From the NCBI RefSeq assembly GCF_900174485.1, contig NZ_LT837803.1, positions 372,001 through 436,000 of the forward strand: a stretch of 64,000 bases of DNA, in the 5' to 3' direction. Below are positions 8,271-16,631 of the stretch, in pieces. The notes beneath the pieces are model-generated. The model ran no database searches, was not told the DNA's origin, and saw only the letters and a program-made list of their open reading frames with translations. Every line of letters starts with the position of its first letter. Positions within the stretch are counted from its first letter, which is position 1. The DNA is from Sterolibacterium denitrificans (GTDB lineage Bacteria; Pseudomonadota; Gammaproteobacteria; Burkholderiales; Rhodocyclaceae). The translations under genes were made by a program, and so were the position numbers.

Positions 8271-9662
8271 TCAGTAGCCGCTGGCCTTCATGTTGTCGTT
8301 CGAATAGAAGTCGAGCTTGGCATACTCGGCGCCCGGCTGGTCGATGACCAGATGCTTGTCCTTGCCCTGCAGCAGGTCGAAGGCCGTGTAGGTGCCGGAA
8401 GACAGGTCATGGTAGAAGGCGTTGCCCTGGGCGAACACTTTCGGGCCGGGAGCGTAGAAGTTGTTGATCCAGTTGTAGCGCCACAGCTTGCCCTGGCCGT
8501 CATAGATGTCGGACATCACGAACAGCCAGGTATCCTCGTCGGCATACAGCACGCGAGTCGGATAGAGGTGGCGGTAGCCTTCCTTCAGCTTGCCTTCCAG
8601 CACATGCACGCGGTGCAGCTCCCAGCGCACGAAGTCGGGATTCTCATGGCCGGGCTTGAGCAGGTTGGCGTACTTGTTCTCGCCCGCCGCCTTGCCTTCG
8701 AGCTTGAAGTTGTTGTACGGGATGTACATTTCCTTCTTGCCCACCAGCTTCCAGTTGTAACGCTCGGCCGAACCGTTGTACATGCGCACTTCATCGACGG
8801 TCACGGTGTTGGAGGTCGAAGGAATCGGGCTGTCGAAGCCGAAGCCCGGCGCCTGGCGCACGCGGCGCACCGCCGGGATGTACTGCCAGGCCAGGCGGGC
8901 GCCTTCTTCCATGGTGAAGTTGTCCAGGGTCTTCACCACTTCGCCCTTGTTGCGTTCGGGCATCACGGTGATCAGGCGCACATAGGCGCCGATGCCCTCG
9001 GCCTTCTGGCCGCGCAGCGCCGGATCGTTGCGGCGGCAGTACTGCCACATCTGCTGCTGGCCCCAGGTGATGTTGCCGTTCGGATAGACCACGGCGGCAT
9101 CCTCGTCGCGGAACTCGACGTTGACGATGGTCGGGAACACGCCGTTCCACACCGCCTCAAGCCCGGATTTCGGGAAGGGGAAGGGAATCACGCCCATGCC
9201 GTAATGGGTGAGCGTCTTGCCGCTGGCGGCAAGTTCGGTTTCCGCGCCATTCCTTGCCACGGTCGCGCACACCGAGTCCTCGTAGCGAAAATCGCGATGC
9301 GAGGGGTAGACGTGCATCCTGTAGGTGTTCGGGTACTTCTTGAACATTGCCTGCTGGCCGGGCGAGAGCTTGTCGGCGTATTGCGCCAGATTCTGCGCGG
9401 TGATGGTGAACAGCGGCTTCTCGTTGGCATACGGGTCGACCGGGTGCTTGCCGATCTCGGTGGTCATGCCGGGGCCCGGGCCGAGCCACTTGCCGGTGAA
9501 TTCGGCCACGCCGCTGGGCGAGCCGGCCTTTTCGGCGCCCATGCAGGTCAGATCATTGCCCAGCCGGGCGAGCTCCTCCGGCGTTGCCTTGGCATGGACG
9601 GTGCCGGCGGCTCCCAGCATGGCGGCTACGGAAAATACAACCTTCAGGTGCTTGAATTCCAT
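8271..9662 (-). CDS. DUF1329 exported protein, copy 2
   Basis: A 463-residue protein, exactly the length of copy 1 and strongly similar to it throughout. The signal peptide is VVFSVAAMLGAAGTVHA, cut before KATPEE. The start at 9662 is preferred over an in-frame upstream ATG at 9683 because GGAGG sits five bases before it. The two copies most likely arose by duplication around the hydrolase gene. They differ mainly in scattered substitutions around residues 150-230. The function is unknown; an envelope role with a hydrophobic substrate is inferred from family context and the surrounding acyl-CoA genes. Confidence 0.85.
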   Translation of the reverse strand: MEFKHLKVVFSVAAMLGAAGTVHAKATPEELARLGNDLTCMGAEKAGSPSGVAEFTGKWLGPGPGMTTEIGKHPVDPYANEKPLFTITAQNLAQYADKLSPGQQAMFKKYPNTYRMHVYPSHRDFRYEDSVCATVARNGAETELAASGKTLTHYGMGVIPFPFPKSGLEAVWNGVFPTIVNVEFRDEDAAVVYPNGNITWGQQQMWQYCRRNDPALRGQKAEGIGAYVRLITVMPERNKGEVVKTLDNFTMEEGARLAWQYIPAVRRVRQAPGFGFDSPIPSTSNTVTVDEVRMYNGSAERYNWKLVGKKEMYIPYNNFKLEGKAAGENKYANLLKPGHENPDFVRWELHRVHVLEGKLKEGYRHLYPTRVLYADEDTWLFVMSDIYDGQGKLWRYNWINNFYAPGPKVFAQGNAFYHDLSSGTYTAFDLLQGKDKHLVIDQPGAEYAKLDFYSNDNMKASGY

Positions 9663-9845
9663 GGTTACCTCCCCCAATGACATTGTGATTGTGGAACGAC
9701 GACTGGAATCAAATCTCCCGGCAAATGTTTGCGTACGCCAGAGAAAATTATAGGCACAAGTCAGGCAACATGACGATTATTTCATGCGGATGGCAAGTGG
9801 AAGCCCATGGGCGCCACTCTTCCGCGATACGCCGCTGCACGCTGC

Positions 9846-10949
9846 TCAGTCGAGGTCGCCGTAGATTTCGGTGAAGGCCTCATAGGCTTCATCGACCATG
9901 TCGGAAACGATCTTGCGCGCGGGTTTCATCGAGTCGATGAAGCCCACGCCCTGGCCGGCCGCCTCGGTCATGAAATCCTTGATGTCCCAATCGAAGGCCG
10001 ACTGCTTCATCTTGGCGAACAGCAGCAACTGGTAGGGCGCGGGGGCGGGCTTGGGCGCATCCGGCTTGCTCCACTCCTCGTGCCACCTGGATTTCAGCGT
10101 GCGCATGGTGAAGCCGGAGACGCAGGCGGAATGCGAGGTGTCGTCGGAGGTAGCTTCGATCAGGCGCTCCTTCATGCGCATGTCGACGTCGGATTCGCGG
10201 CTGGCCAGCCACAGCGTGCCGGTCCACACGCCGGCCGCGCCCAGCGCGATGGCGCCGGCCAGATGACGGCCGGTGGTCACGCCGCCGGCGGCGATCACCG
10301 GCACGTCACCGGCGATGGCGCGCACCTGCGGCACGATGGAGAAAGTGCCGACGTTGCCGGTGTGGCCGGCCGCATCCATGCCCTGCGCGACGATCACATC
10401 GACGCCGGCTTCGAGTTCCTTCTTCGCCTGGCGCTGCTTGCCGACCAGGCCCCACACCTGCATGCCGCGCGCATGGGCGGCGGGGATGAAGAAATCCGGA
10501 TTGCCCAGGCCCGAGGCCAGCACCGGCACCTTCAGTTCGAGCGCGACTTCGAGCTGCTTGTGGGAAGTTTCCTTTTCCATCCAGCCGAGGTCGTAGAGTT
10601 CCGGACGTTTTTTCGGCTCGGGAATGTTGTGGCGGCGGGCGATGTCGTTGGCGTAGTCCTGCTGCTCCCTGGGAATCTTCGCCAGCATCTCGTCGATGGA
10701 TTGCTTGGCCGGTACCGAAGCGGGGAACACCAGGTCGATGCCGAAGGGCTTGTCGCCGATGCGCTCCTTCAGCCAGCGCACGTTGGCCTCGATTTCCTCG
10801 GGAGTGCTCTGGGTCTGCCCGAGCACGGCGAAGGCGCCGGAGTTGATGACGGCCGCGGCGACATCCTTGCAATGCGTGAAGGCGACGATCGGGTACTCGA
10901 TGCCGAGCATGTCGCAAAGCTTGGTGCGCAACGGGTCTTTCTTTGCCAT
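9846..10949 (-). CDS. Nitronate monooxygenase-family FMN oxidoreductase
   Basis: A 367-residue TIM-barrel flavoprotein of the nitronate monooxygenase/2-nitropropane dioxygenase family. The start is the ATG at 10949, with AGGAG six bases upstream. Visible features are an N-terminal LCDMLGIEYPIVAF, the substrate/FMN segment AQGMDAAGHTGNVGTFS with the conserved His, and the phosphate-binding VIAAGGVTTGRHLAGAIALG. Members oxidise nitronates, but many in catabolic clusters are ene-reductase- or oxidase-like enzymes of unknown substrate. It is transcribed divergently from the racemase/dehydrogenase operon across a shared palindrome (11018-11038), so it is probably co-regulated. A ring-processing role in steroid breakdown is conceivable, since mycobacterial IpdC belongs to the same superfamily, but I see no specific IpdC signature. 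Confidence 0.82.
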   Translation of the reverse strand: MAKKDPLRTKLCDMLGIEYPIVAFTHCKDVAAAVINSGAFAVLGQTQSTPEEIEANVRWLKERIGDKPFGIDLVFPASVPAKQSIDEMLAKIPREQQDYANDIARRHNIPEPKKRPELYDLGWMEKETSHKQLEVALELKVPVLASGLGNPDFFIPAAHARGMQVWGLVGKQRQAKKELEAGVDVIVAQGMDAAGHTGNVGTFSIVPQVRAIAGDVPVIAAGGVTTGRHLAGAIALGAAGVWTGTLWLASRESDVDMRMKERLIEATSDDTSHSACVSGFTMRTLKSRWHEEWSKPDAPKPAPAPYQLLLFAKMKQSAFDWDIKDFMTEAAGQGVGFIDSMKPARKIVSDMVDEAYEAFTEIYGDLD

Positions 10950-10995
10950 GAAGATCTCCTGAAGTGGCGGCGGGAAAACGGAAAAAGGATGAAAG

Positions 10996-11060
10996 AGGAT
11001 AGTCCGCACGCCTGATAATTGTCAAGTTGCTTGACAATATTCCGGCCCGGCTGCAATATG
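10996..11060. promoter_or_regulatory. Divergent promoter pair sharing one 21-bp palindromic operator
   Basis: ATTGTCAAG-TTG-CTTGACAAT (11018-11038) is a perfect 9-bp inverted repeat with a 3-base spacer. Each arm contains TTGACA. Rightward, TTGACA (11031-11036) is followed 18 bases later by CAATAT (11055-11060), driving the racemase operon. Leftward, TTGACA (11025-11020) is followed 18 bases later by TATCCT (11001-10996), driving the flavoprotein gene. A repressor on the palindrome would cover both -35 boxes. The CAAG-N3-CTTG core resembles TetR-family operators; the regulator is not in the window as far as I can tell. Confidence 0.72.
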
Positions 11061-11131
11061 GCCAGGCTGCGAATCGACAAATCGACACACGCTTTCGCAG
11101 CCGCCCGTCCATCGCCAGCCAAGGAATGCTC

Positions 11132-12298
11132 ATGACAGCACTGCGCGGACTGAAGGTCATCGACCTCTCGCGGCATGCGCCCGGCCCTTACTGCACCATG
11201 CTGCTCGCCGACCTCGGCGCGGACGTGGTGGTGGTCGAACAGCCGCCGGGGCAGGGCCGCAGCGTGGGTGCCGAGATGGGCATCGGCCGTAAGGAGCGGC
11301 TCTACAATCCGGTCGGCCGCAACAAGCGTTCGGTGGCGCTCGATCTGAAGGACGCCGCGGCGCATGCCGCCTGCCTCAAGCTGATCGAGGATGCCGACAT
11401 CGTCGTCGAGGGCTTCCGCCCCGGCGTCGCCAAGCGCCTCGGCCTCGACTACGAGACGCTGCGTGAAATCAATCCGCGCCTGATCTACTGCTCGATCAGC
11501 GGCTACGGCCAAAACGGCCCCTACCGCGATTACGTCGGCCACGACCTCAACTACATCAGCATCGGCGGCGTGCTCGGCATGGTCGGCCAGAAGGACGGCC
11601 CGCCGACGATTCCGGTCAACATCATCGGCGACTATGCCGGCGGCGGCCTGTTCGCCGCCTTCGCCATCCTCGCCGCCGTGGTGGCGCGCAACAGCAGCGG
11701 CGAGGGCCAGTACATCGACATGGCGATGAGCGACGGCGTGCTGTCGCTGGCCAATCTGGCGGTCTGCGACTACCTGTCCTCCGGCACGCCGCCGCGGCCG
11801 GGCGAGTATTTCCTCAATGGCGCGCTGCCCTGCTACAGCGTGTATGAATGCGCCGACGGCAAGTGGCTGGCTATCGGCTGCATGGAGCCGTGGTTCTGGG
11901 CCAGACTGTGCAAGCAACTGGACATGGAACAGTACGCCAGGGAGCAGTTCAACGCCCGACTGTTTCCCGAGATGTTTGCCATACTGCGCCGCAAGCTGAA
12001 GGAAAAGCCGCGCGATGCCTGGTTCGCGCAGTTCGCCCCGGATGACATTTGCGCCACACCGGTGCTGGGCATCGAGGAAGTGCTGGACGATCCGCACAAC
12101 CGGGCGCGCGGCATGGCCGTCGAGCTGGAGGACGCGGAGTTCGGCAAGATCCGCCAGGTCGGCATCGCGCCGAAGTTTTCCGCCACGCCGGGCAGCGTGC
12201 GCAGCCTGCCACCCGATCCGGGCCAGCACACGCGCGAGATACTCGGCGCCGCCGGCATCGCTGCAGACGTCATCGAGCAACTATTGGCGGCACAATAA
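11132..12298 (+). CDS. Alpha-methylacyl-CoA racemase-like CaiB/BaiF family protein
   Basis: A 388-residue CaiB/BaiF (class III CoA-transferase fold) protein that looks like an alpha-methylacyl-CoA racemase rather than a transferase. The racemase catalytic residues have counterparts: His137 in VGHDLNYI, Asp167 in IGDYAGGG and Glu239 in YSVYECADGKW. Racemases of this group invert the 2-methyl-branched acyl-CoA centre, as needed in sterol side-chain or pristanate beta-oxidation; that is family knowledge. The start at 11132 follows AAGGA with six bases of spacing; an in-frame ATG six bases earlier is less well placed. It is the first gene of an operon reading into the ketosteroid-dehydrogenase-like gene 52 bases downstream. 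Substrate stereochemistry is unproven. Confidence 0.83.
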   Translation: MTALRGLKVIDLSRHAPGPYCTMLLADLGADVVVVEQPPGQGRSVGAEMGIGRKERLYNPVGRNKRSVALDLKDAAAHAACLKLIEDADIVVEGFRPGVAKRLGLDYETLREINPRLIYCSISGYGQNGPYRDYVGHDLNYISIGGVLGMVGQKDGPPTIPVNIIGDYAGGGLFAAFAILAAVVARNSSGEGQYIDMAMSDGVLSLANLAVCDYLSSGTPPRPGEYFLNGALPCYSVYECADGKWLAIGCMEPWFWARLCKQLDMEQYAREQFNARLFPEMFAILRRKLKEKPRDAWFAQFAPDDICATPVLGIEEVLDDPHNRARGMAVELEDAEFGKIRQVGIAPKFSATPGSVRSLPPDPGQHTREILGAAGIAADVIEQLLAAQ

Positions 12299-12350
12299 AC
12301 CAGCATCAACACATAGCCATCACATACACGACAAGGGCTGGGGGAGGAAC

Positions 12351-14027
12351 ATGAGCGGAGAAACTTTCGATACCGACATCGTCATCGTCGGCTCGGGCGC
12401 GGGCGGCATGACCGCCGCGCTGGCGGCGCACGAGGCCGGCCTCAGGGCGCTGATCGTCGAGAAGACGCAATACTACGGCGGCTCCACGGCACGCTCCGGC
12501 GGCGGCATCTGGATTCCCAACAACTACCTGATGCAGCGCGCCGGCGTGGCGGATTCATTCGAGGAGGCGCGCACCTATCTGCAGGCGACGGTCGGCGAGC
12601 GTAGCCCGCAGGCTTCGCGCGACGCCTACCTCACCCATGCCGTGGACATGATTGCCTGGCTGGGAAAGGAGACCGACGTGCAGTGCAGCTACATGCTGGG
12701 TTATGCCGACTACTACCCGGAAAAACCCGGCGGCAAGGCCGAGGGACGCGCGGTCGAGCCGCAGCTCTTCGATGGCAAGCTGCTCGGCGAGGATCTCGCC
12801 TTCCTGCGCCCGCCGGTGATTCCCACGCCCGCCGGCCTGTCCTTCACCGCCGGCGAGTACAAGCAACTCGGCCTGGTGAAGCGCACCTGGCAGGGCAAGG
12901 CGACGGCGCTGCGCATCGGCCTGCGCCTGATCGCGGCACACCTGAGCGGCAAAAAGATGCTGATGATGGGCCAGGCGCTGATCGGCCGCCTGCGCCTGTC
13001 GCTCAAGAAGCGCGGCATTCCGCTCTGGCTCGACACGCCGTTGCAGGATCTGGTCATCGAGAATGGCCGCGTCGTCGGCATCGAGGTGCTGAAGGACGGC
13101 CAGCCGCTGACCATCCGCGCCACGAAAGGCGTCGTGCTCGCCGCCGGCTGCTTCGCGCGCAACCTCGAAATGCGCCTGAAATACCAGAAGCAGCCCATCA
13201 CCACCGAGTGGACCGTTGCCAGCGACGGCAATACCGGTGATGGCATCCAGGCCGGCATGCGCATCGGCGCGGCCATCGATCTGATGGATGAAGCCTGGTG
13301 GGGGCCGTCCTCCCTGCCGCCGAATTCGCCGCCCTTCTTCCATGTCGCCGAGCGCGGCTTTCCCGGCCTCATCATGGTCAACCAGAAAGGCCAGCGCTTC
13401 ACCAACGAATCGGCCAGCTATGTCGAGGTGGTGCAGGCCATGTACCGCCTGCACACGCCGGACAATCCCCACGTGCCCTGCTGGTTCATCTTCGATCAGC
13501 GCTATCGCGACAACTACGTCTTCGCCAGCCTCTTCCCCGGTCAGAAGATTCCGCAGGAGATGCTCGACAGCGGCTATATCCGCAAGGCCGACACCCTGGC
13601 CGAGCTGGCGCGCCAGCTCAATATCGAGCCGGCCGCGCTCACGGCCACGGTCAGCAAATTCAACAACAGCGCCCGCCAGGGCGAGGATGTGGAATTCGGG
13701 CGCGGCCAGAGCGCCTATGACCGCTATTTCGGTGACCCCAGCGTCACTCCCAATGCCAATCTGGCACCCATCGAGCAGGCACCCTACTATGCGGTGCAGG
13801 TCGTCGCCGGCGACCTGGGCACCAAGGGCGGCCTGGTGACCGACGAGTTTGCCCGCGTCAAGACGACCGACGGCCGGATCATCAAGGGGCTCTACTGCGT
13901 CGGCAACAATTCGGCCTCGGTGATGGGCGCGACCTATCCCGGTCCCGGCTGCACCATCGGCCCGGCGATGGCCTTCGGCTACATCGCCGCGCGCCATGCG
14001 GCGGGCATCGAGCGGAGCGCGGTATGA
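12351..14027 (+). CDS. FAD-dependent 3-ketosteroid dehydrogenase-like protein (KstD family)
   Basis: A 558-residue flavoprotein. The Rossmann FAD motif VIVGSGAGGM is at residues 11-20, and GGSTARSGGGIWIPNN fits the fumarate reductase/KstD superfamily. The three KstD active-site regions are present: GYADYYPE (residues 117-124), NESASYVE with Tyr357, and the C-terminal TYPGPG with Tyr529 and Gly533, matching the Tyr/Gly pair that polarises the 3-oxo group. Family members remove hydrogens from ring A (Delta1 dehydrogenation) or act as Delta4-(5alpha) dehydrogenases; these motifs favour Delta1 but do not settle it. The start is the ATG at 12351 after GGGGAGG. The stop overlaps the next CoA-transferase start by ATGA, so the genes are coupled. 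This gene is the strongest single pointer to steroid catabolism in the window. Confidence 0.85.
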   Translation: MSGETFDTDIVIVGSGAGGMTAALAAHEAGLRALIVEKTQYYGGSTARSGGGIWIPNNYLMQRAGVADSFEEARTYLQATVGERSPQASRDAYLTHAVDMIAWLGKETDVQCSYMLGYADYYPEKPGGKAEGRAVEPQLFDGKLLGEDLAFLRPPVIPTPAGLSFTAGEYKQLGLVKRTWQGKATALRIGLRLIAAHLSGKKMLMMGQALIGRLRLSLKKRGIPLWLDTPLQDLVIENGRVVGIEVLKDGQPLTIRATKGVVLAAGCFARNLEMRLKYQKQPITTEWTVASDGNTGDGIQAGMRIGAAIDLMDEAWWGPSSLPPNSPPFFHVAERGFPGLIMVNQKGQRFTNESASYVEVVQAMYRLHTPDNPHVPCWFIFDQRYRDNYVFASLFPGQKIPQEMLDSGYIRKADTLAELARQLNIEPAALTATVSKFNNSARQGEDVEFGRGQSAYDRYFGDPSVTPNANLAPIEQAPYYAVQVVAGDLGTKGGLVTDEFARVKTTDGRIIKGLYCVGNNSASVMGATYPGPGCTIGPAMAFGYIAARHAAGIERSAV

Positions 14028-15238
14028 CGACCCTCGCGGCACTGCATGGCGTGCGCGTCCTCGAACTCGGCGAAGGCGTCTCGGCGGCCTTCTGCGCCAA
14101 GCTGTTCGCCGACTACGGCGCCGAGGTGCTGAAGGTCGAAAAGCCCGGCTGCGGCGACGTCACGCGTCACTGGGGGCCGTATCCCGGCGACCTGCCGCAC
14201 CTGGAGAAGAGCGGCACCTACTTCTGCCTCAACACCAGCAAGCAGGGCATCACCCTCGACCTCGGCACCACGCGCGGCCAGGAGATCGTCAAGGCGTTGC
14301 TCGCGGACGTCGACGTGCTGATCGAGAACAACGCGCCGGCGCGGATGAAGGCCTGGGGGCTCGATTACGCCACGCTCGCCGCCATCAAGCCCGAACTCAT
14401 CATGATTTCGCTCACGCCCTTTGGCCAGAGCGGGCCGTACGCAGACTGGAAGGGCTACGATCTCAACGCCTTCCACCTGACCGGCGCCGGCAGCCGCTAC
14501 TGCGGCCGCATGGGCGAGGCGCCGCTGGAGCAGGGCACGCATGCCGCCGACTATTTCGGCGCCTACGTCGCCGCGACCTGGGGCATGGCGGCGGTGTTCG
14601 GCGTCGAGCAGAGCGGCGGCGAACACATCGACGTCTCCTGCGCCGAGGCCGTCGCCGCGCTGTTCGTCGGCGGCCAGAACATCGGCGCCTGTGCGCAGAA
14701 CGGCTACGTCGGCAAGCGCACGGGCGTCGGCATGCCGCTGGCCGCGCCGGCCACCATCCTGCCCTGCAAGGACGGCTACGTCTGGATGCTGGCGCTGGAG
14801 AAGGGCCAGTGGCGCGGCCTGGTGCGCGCCATGGGCGATCCCGAGTGGGCGCGGCTCGATCTGTTCGACGACATGTTCGAGCGCGCGCAGAATGCCGACC
14901 TGATCTATTCGATGATGGACGAATGGCTGCGCGCGCACACCAAGCAGGAGATCATGGATCTGTGCCAGCAGCACGGCTGTCCGTCGACCGCCGTGTATGA
15001 CATCCGCGATGCCGGCGATCATCCGCATCTGCGCGAACGCGGCTACCTCGTCGAACTCGAACATCCGGTGATCGGCCGCGCCGTCACGCTCGGCGCGCCG
15101 GTGCGCTTGCCCGATGCGCCGGGCGGGCCGCGCGAGGCGGCGCCGCTGCTCGGCCAGCACAACGCCGACGTGTTCCGCGAGCGGCTCGGCCTGGGCGCGG
15201 CGGAAATCGCCGCGCTGGAACGCGCCGGCACGATCTGA
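14024..15238 (+). CDS. CaiB/BaiF family CoA-transferase (first of adjacent pair)
   Basis: A 404-residue class III CoA-transferase-family protein. Asp176 in HAADYFGAY matches the Asp that forms the acyl-anhydride in formyl-CoA transferase. The fold markers KLFADYGAEVLKVEKP and TPFGQSGPYADWKGYDLN are intact. It overlaps the ketosteroid-dehydrogenase-like gene by four bases and lies 19 bases before a second, dissimilar CaiB/BaiF gene. Paired adjacent genes of this family can form heteromeric transferases, as BbsE/BbsF do in toluene degradation. A role in moving CoA onto a steroid-derived acid is inferred; the substrates cannot be read from the sequence. Confidence 0.83.
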   Translation: MTTLAALHGVRVLELGEGVSAAFCAKLFADYGAEVLKVEKPGCGDVTRHWGPYPGDLPHLEKSGTYFCLNTSKQGITLDLGTTRGQEIVKALLADVDVLIENNAPARMKAWGLDYATLAAIKPELIMISLTPFGQSGPYADWKGYDLNAFHLTGAGSRYCGRMGEAPLEQGTHAADYFGAYVAATWGMAAVFGVEQSGGEHIDVSCAEAVAALFVGGQNIGACAQNGYVGKRTGVGMPLAAPATILPCKDGYVWMLALEKGQWRGLVRAMGDPEWARLDLFDDMFERAQNADLIYSMMDEWLRAHTKQEIMDLCQQHGCPSTAVYDIRDAGDHPHLRERGYLVELEHPVIGRAVTLGAPVRLPDAPGGPREAAPLLGQHNADVFRERLGLGAAEIAALERAGTI

Positions 15239-15257
15239 GCGACGGAGGAATCACGAC

Positions 15258-16487
15258 ATGACCCGCAAACTCCCGCTCGCCGGCATCCGCGTCGCCAACT
15301 TCGGCTGGGGCTGGCTCGGCCCGGTCGCCGGGCAGACGCTCGCCCGTCTCGGCGCCGAGGTCTACAAGATCGAATCGCACGCACGCGTCGACATCAACCG
15401 CACGATCCCGCCCTTCGCTACCGGCCACGACAAGGATCCCGACTGCAGCCTGCAGAATCACGCGGCCTGGGCCGGTAACGGCAGCGTCACCTTCAACCTC
15501 AAGCTCGCCGAAGGCCAGCGCCTGGCGCGCGAGCTGGCGGCGCGCTGCGACCTGGTGCTGGAAAACTTCGGCCCCGGCGTGATGAAGAAGCTGCACCTCG
15601 GCTACGGCCATCTCAAGGAACTGCGTCCGGACATCCTGCTGATCTCGATGCCCGCCGCCGGCCTGAGCGGATCGCTCTCCCACGTGCGCACCTACGGCAT
15701 GAGCCTGTCCAGCATCACCGGGCTGGACAGCGTCACCGGCTACCGCGACGGCCCGCCCATCCCGATGGAAAACGCCTTCGCCGATCCGCTCGGCGGCGTC
15801 ATCGGCGCCTTCGCCGCGGTGCTCGCCCTCAACTACCGCAAGCGCAACGGCCGCGGCATGCACGTCGACATGTCGCAGCAGGAAGGCGTGATGCAGTTGA
15901 TGGGGCCGGCCTTCATGGACTTCGGCTTCAACGGCCGCATCGCCGCGCCGATCGGCAACCGCCATCCACAACATGCCGCGGCGCCGCATGGCGTGTTTCC
16001 CTGCGCCGGCGACGACCGCTGGATCAGCATCGCCGTGCATGAGGATGCCGAGTGGCAGGCGCTCGCCGGCGTGCTGGCGGCGGACGGATGCGCCTGGGCA
16101 GCGGACGCACGCTATGCCGATCGCGTCGGTCGCATCGAACACGTCGATGCGCTGCACGCCGCGCTCGGCGAGTGGACGGCACGCCACGACGACTACACGC
16201 TCGCCGCACGCCTGCAGGCGGCGGGCGTGGCCGCGGCACCCGTGCTCAACATCGCCGACCTGCTGAGTGACCCGCACTGGCGCGCGCGCCAGACCTTCGT
16301 CGAAGTCGACCACCCGCTCGGCTTCAGGGAGACGGTCTACGGCCACTACGTGAAGACGGCCCATGCCGCACCGCCGCTGGGCACCGGCCCGGCGATGGGC
16401 CAGGACAACGAACGCGTCTGCCGCGAAATCCTCGGCCTGTCCACCGCCGAGTACGCGCGGCTGGTCGAGCAGCAGGTGATCTTCTGA
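15258..16487 (+). CDS. CaiB/BaiF family CoA-transferase (second of adjacent pair)
   Basis: A 409-residue class III CoA-transferase-family protein. The start is the ATG at 15258, with GGAGGA eight bases upstream; the frame stays open further left only as noise over the previous gene. The catalytic Asp position is filled by Asp176 in ENAFADPLGG. It differs strongly from the preceding protein, for example in the N-terminal GIRVANFGWGWLGPVAGQ and the GLDSVTGYRDGPPIPM segment. That divergence fits two non-identical subunits rather than a recent duplicate. It is probably co-transcribed with the racemase, dehydrogenase and first transferase. The substrate is unknown. Confidence 0.83.
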   Translation: MTRKLPLAGIRVANFGWGWLGPVAGQTLARLGAEVYKIESHARVDINRTIPPFATGHDKDPDCSLQNHAAWAGNGSVTFNLKLAEGQRLARELAARCDLVLENFGPGVMKKLHLGYGHLKELRPDILLISMPAAGLSGSLSHVRTYGMSLSSITGLDSVTGYRDGPPIPMENAFADPLGGVIGAFAAVLALNYRKRNGRGMHVDMSQQEGVMQLMGPAFMDFGFNGRIAAPIGNRHPQHAAAPHGVFPCAGDDRWISIAVHEDAEWQALAGVLAADGCAWAADARYADRVGRIEHVDALHAALGEWTARHDDYTLAARLQAAGVAAAPVLNIADLLSDPHWRARQTFVEVDHPLGFRETVYGHYVKTAHAAPPLGTGPAMGQDNERVCREILGLSTAEYARLVEQQVIF

Positions 16488-16517
16488 TGCAATCAATGAT
16501 GGGTCGAGACGACGCTC

Positions 16518-16587
16518 CGTCATTCCCGCGCAAGCGGGAATCCATGGTTCAGCGCCCACCATGGGTCCCCGCCTTCGCGGGGACGAC
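16518..16587. repeat. REP-like palindromic repeat (CGTCATTCCCGCG family)
   Basis: The unit CGTCATTCCCGCG-CAAGCGGGAATCCA is followed by an inverted variant GTCCCCGCCTTCGCGGGGACGAC, each a GC hairpin. The same family recurs at 18268, 39047, 48612, 50789 and 50849, always between genes. Confidence 0.8.
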
Positions 16588-16631
16588 TCGTTAGCGATCA
16601 AGCAGGAATACAACCCGGAGGAATTTGTTTC

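Noticed and set aside
9846-10949. Identification of the flavoprotein as IpdC, and of the 7412 crotonase as EchA20
   Set aside because: The superfamilies match, but the specific sequence blocks I would expect from those mycobacterial proteins are absent; the crotonase instead fits 6-oxocamphor hydrolase.
12015-12350. N-terminal extension of the ketosteroid-dehydrogenase-like frame
   Set aside because: It overlaps the end of the racemase gene; the FAD motif begins right after the ATG at 12351, which has a strong ribosome site.
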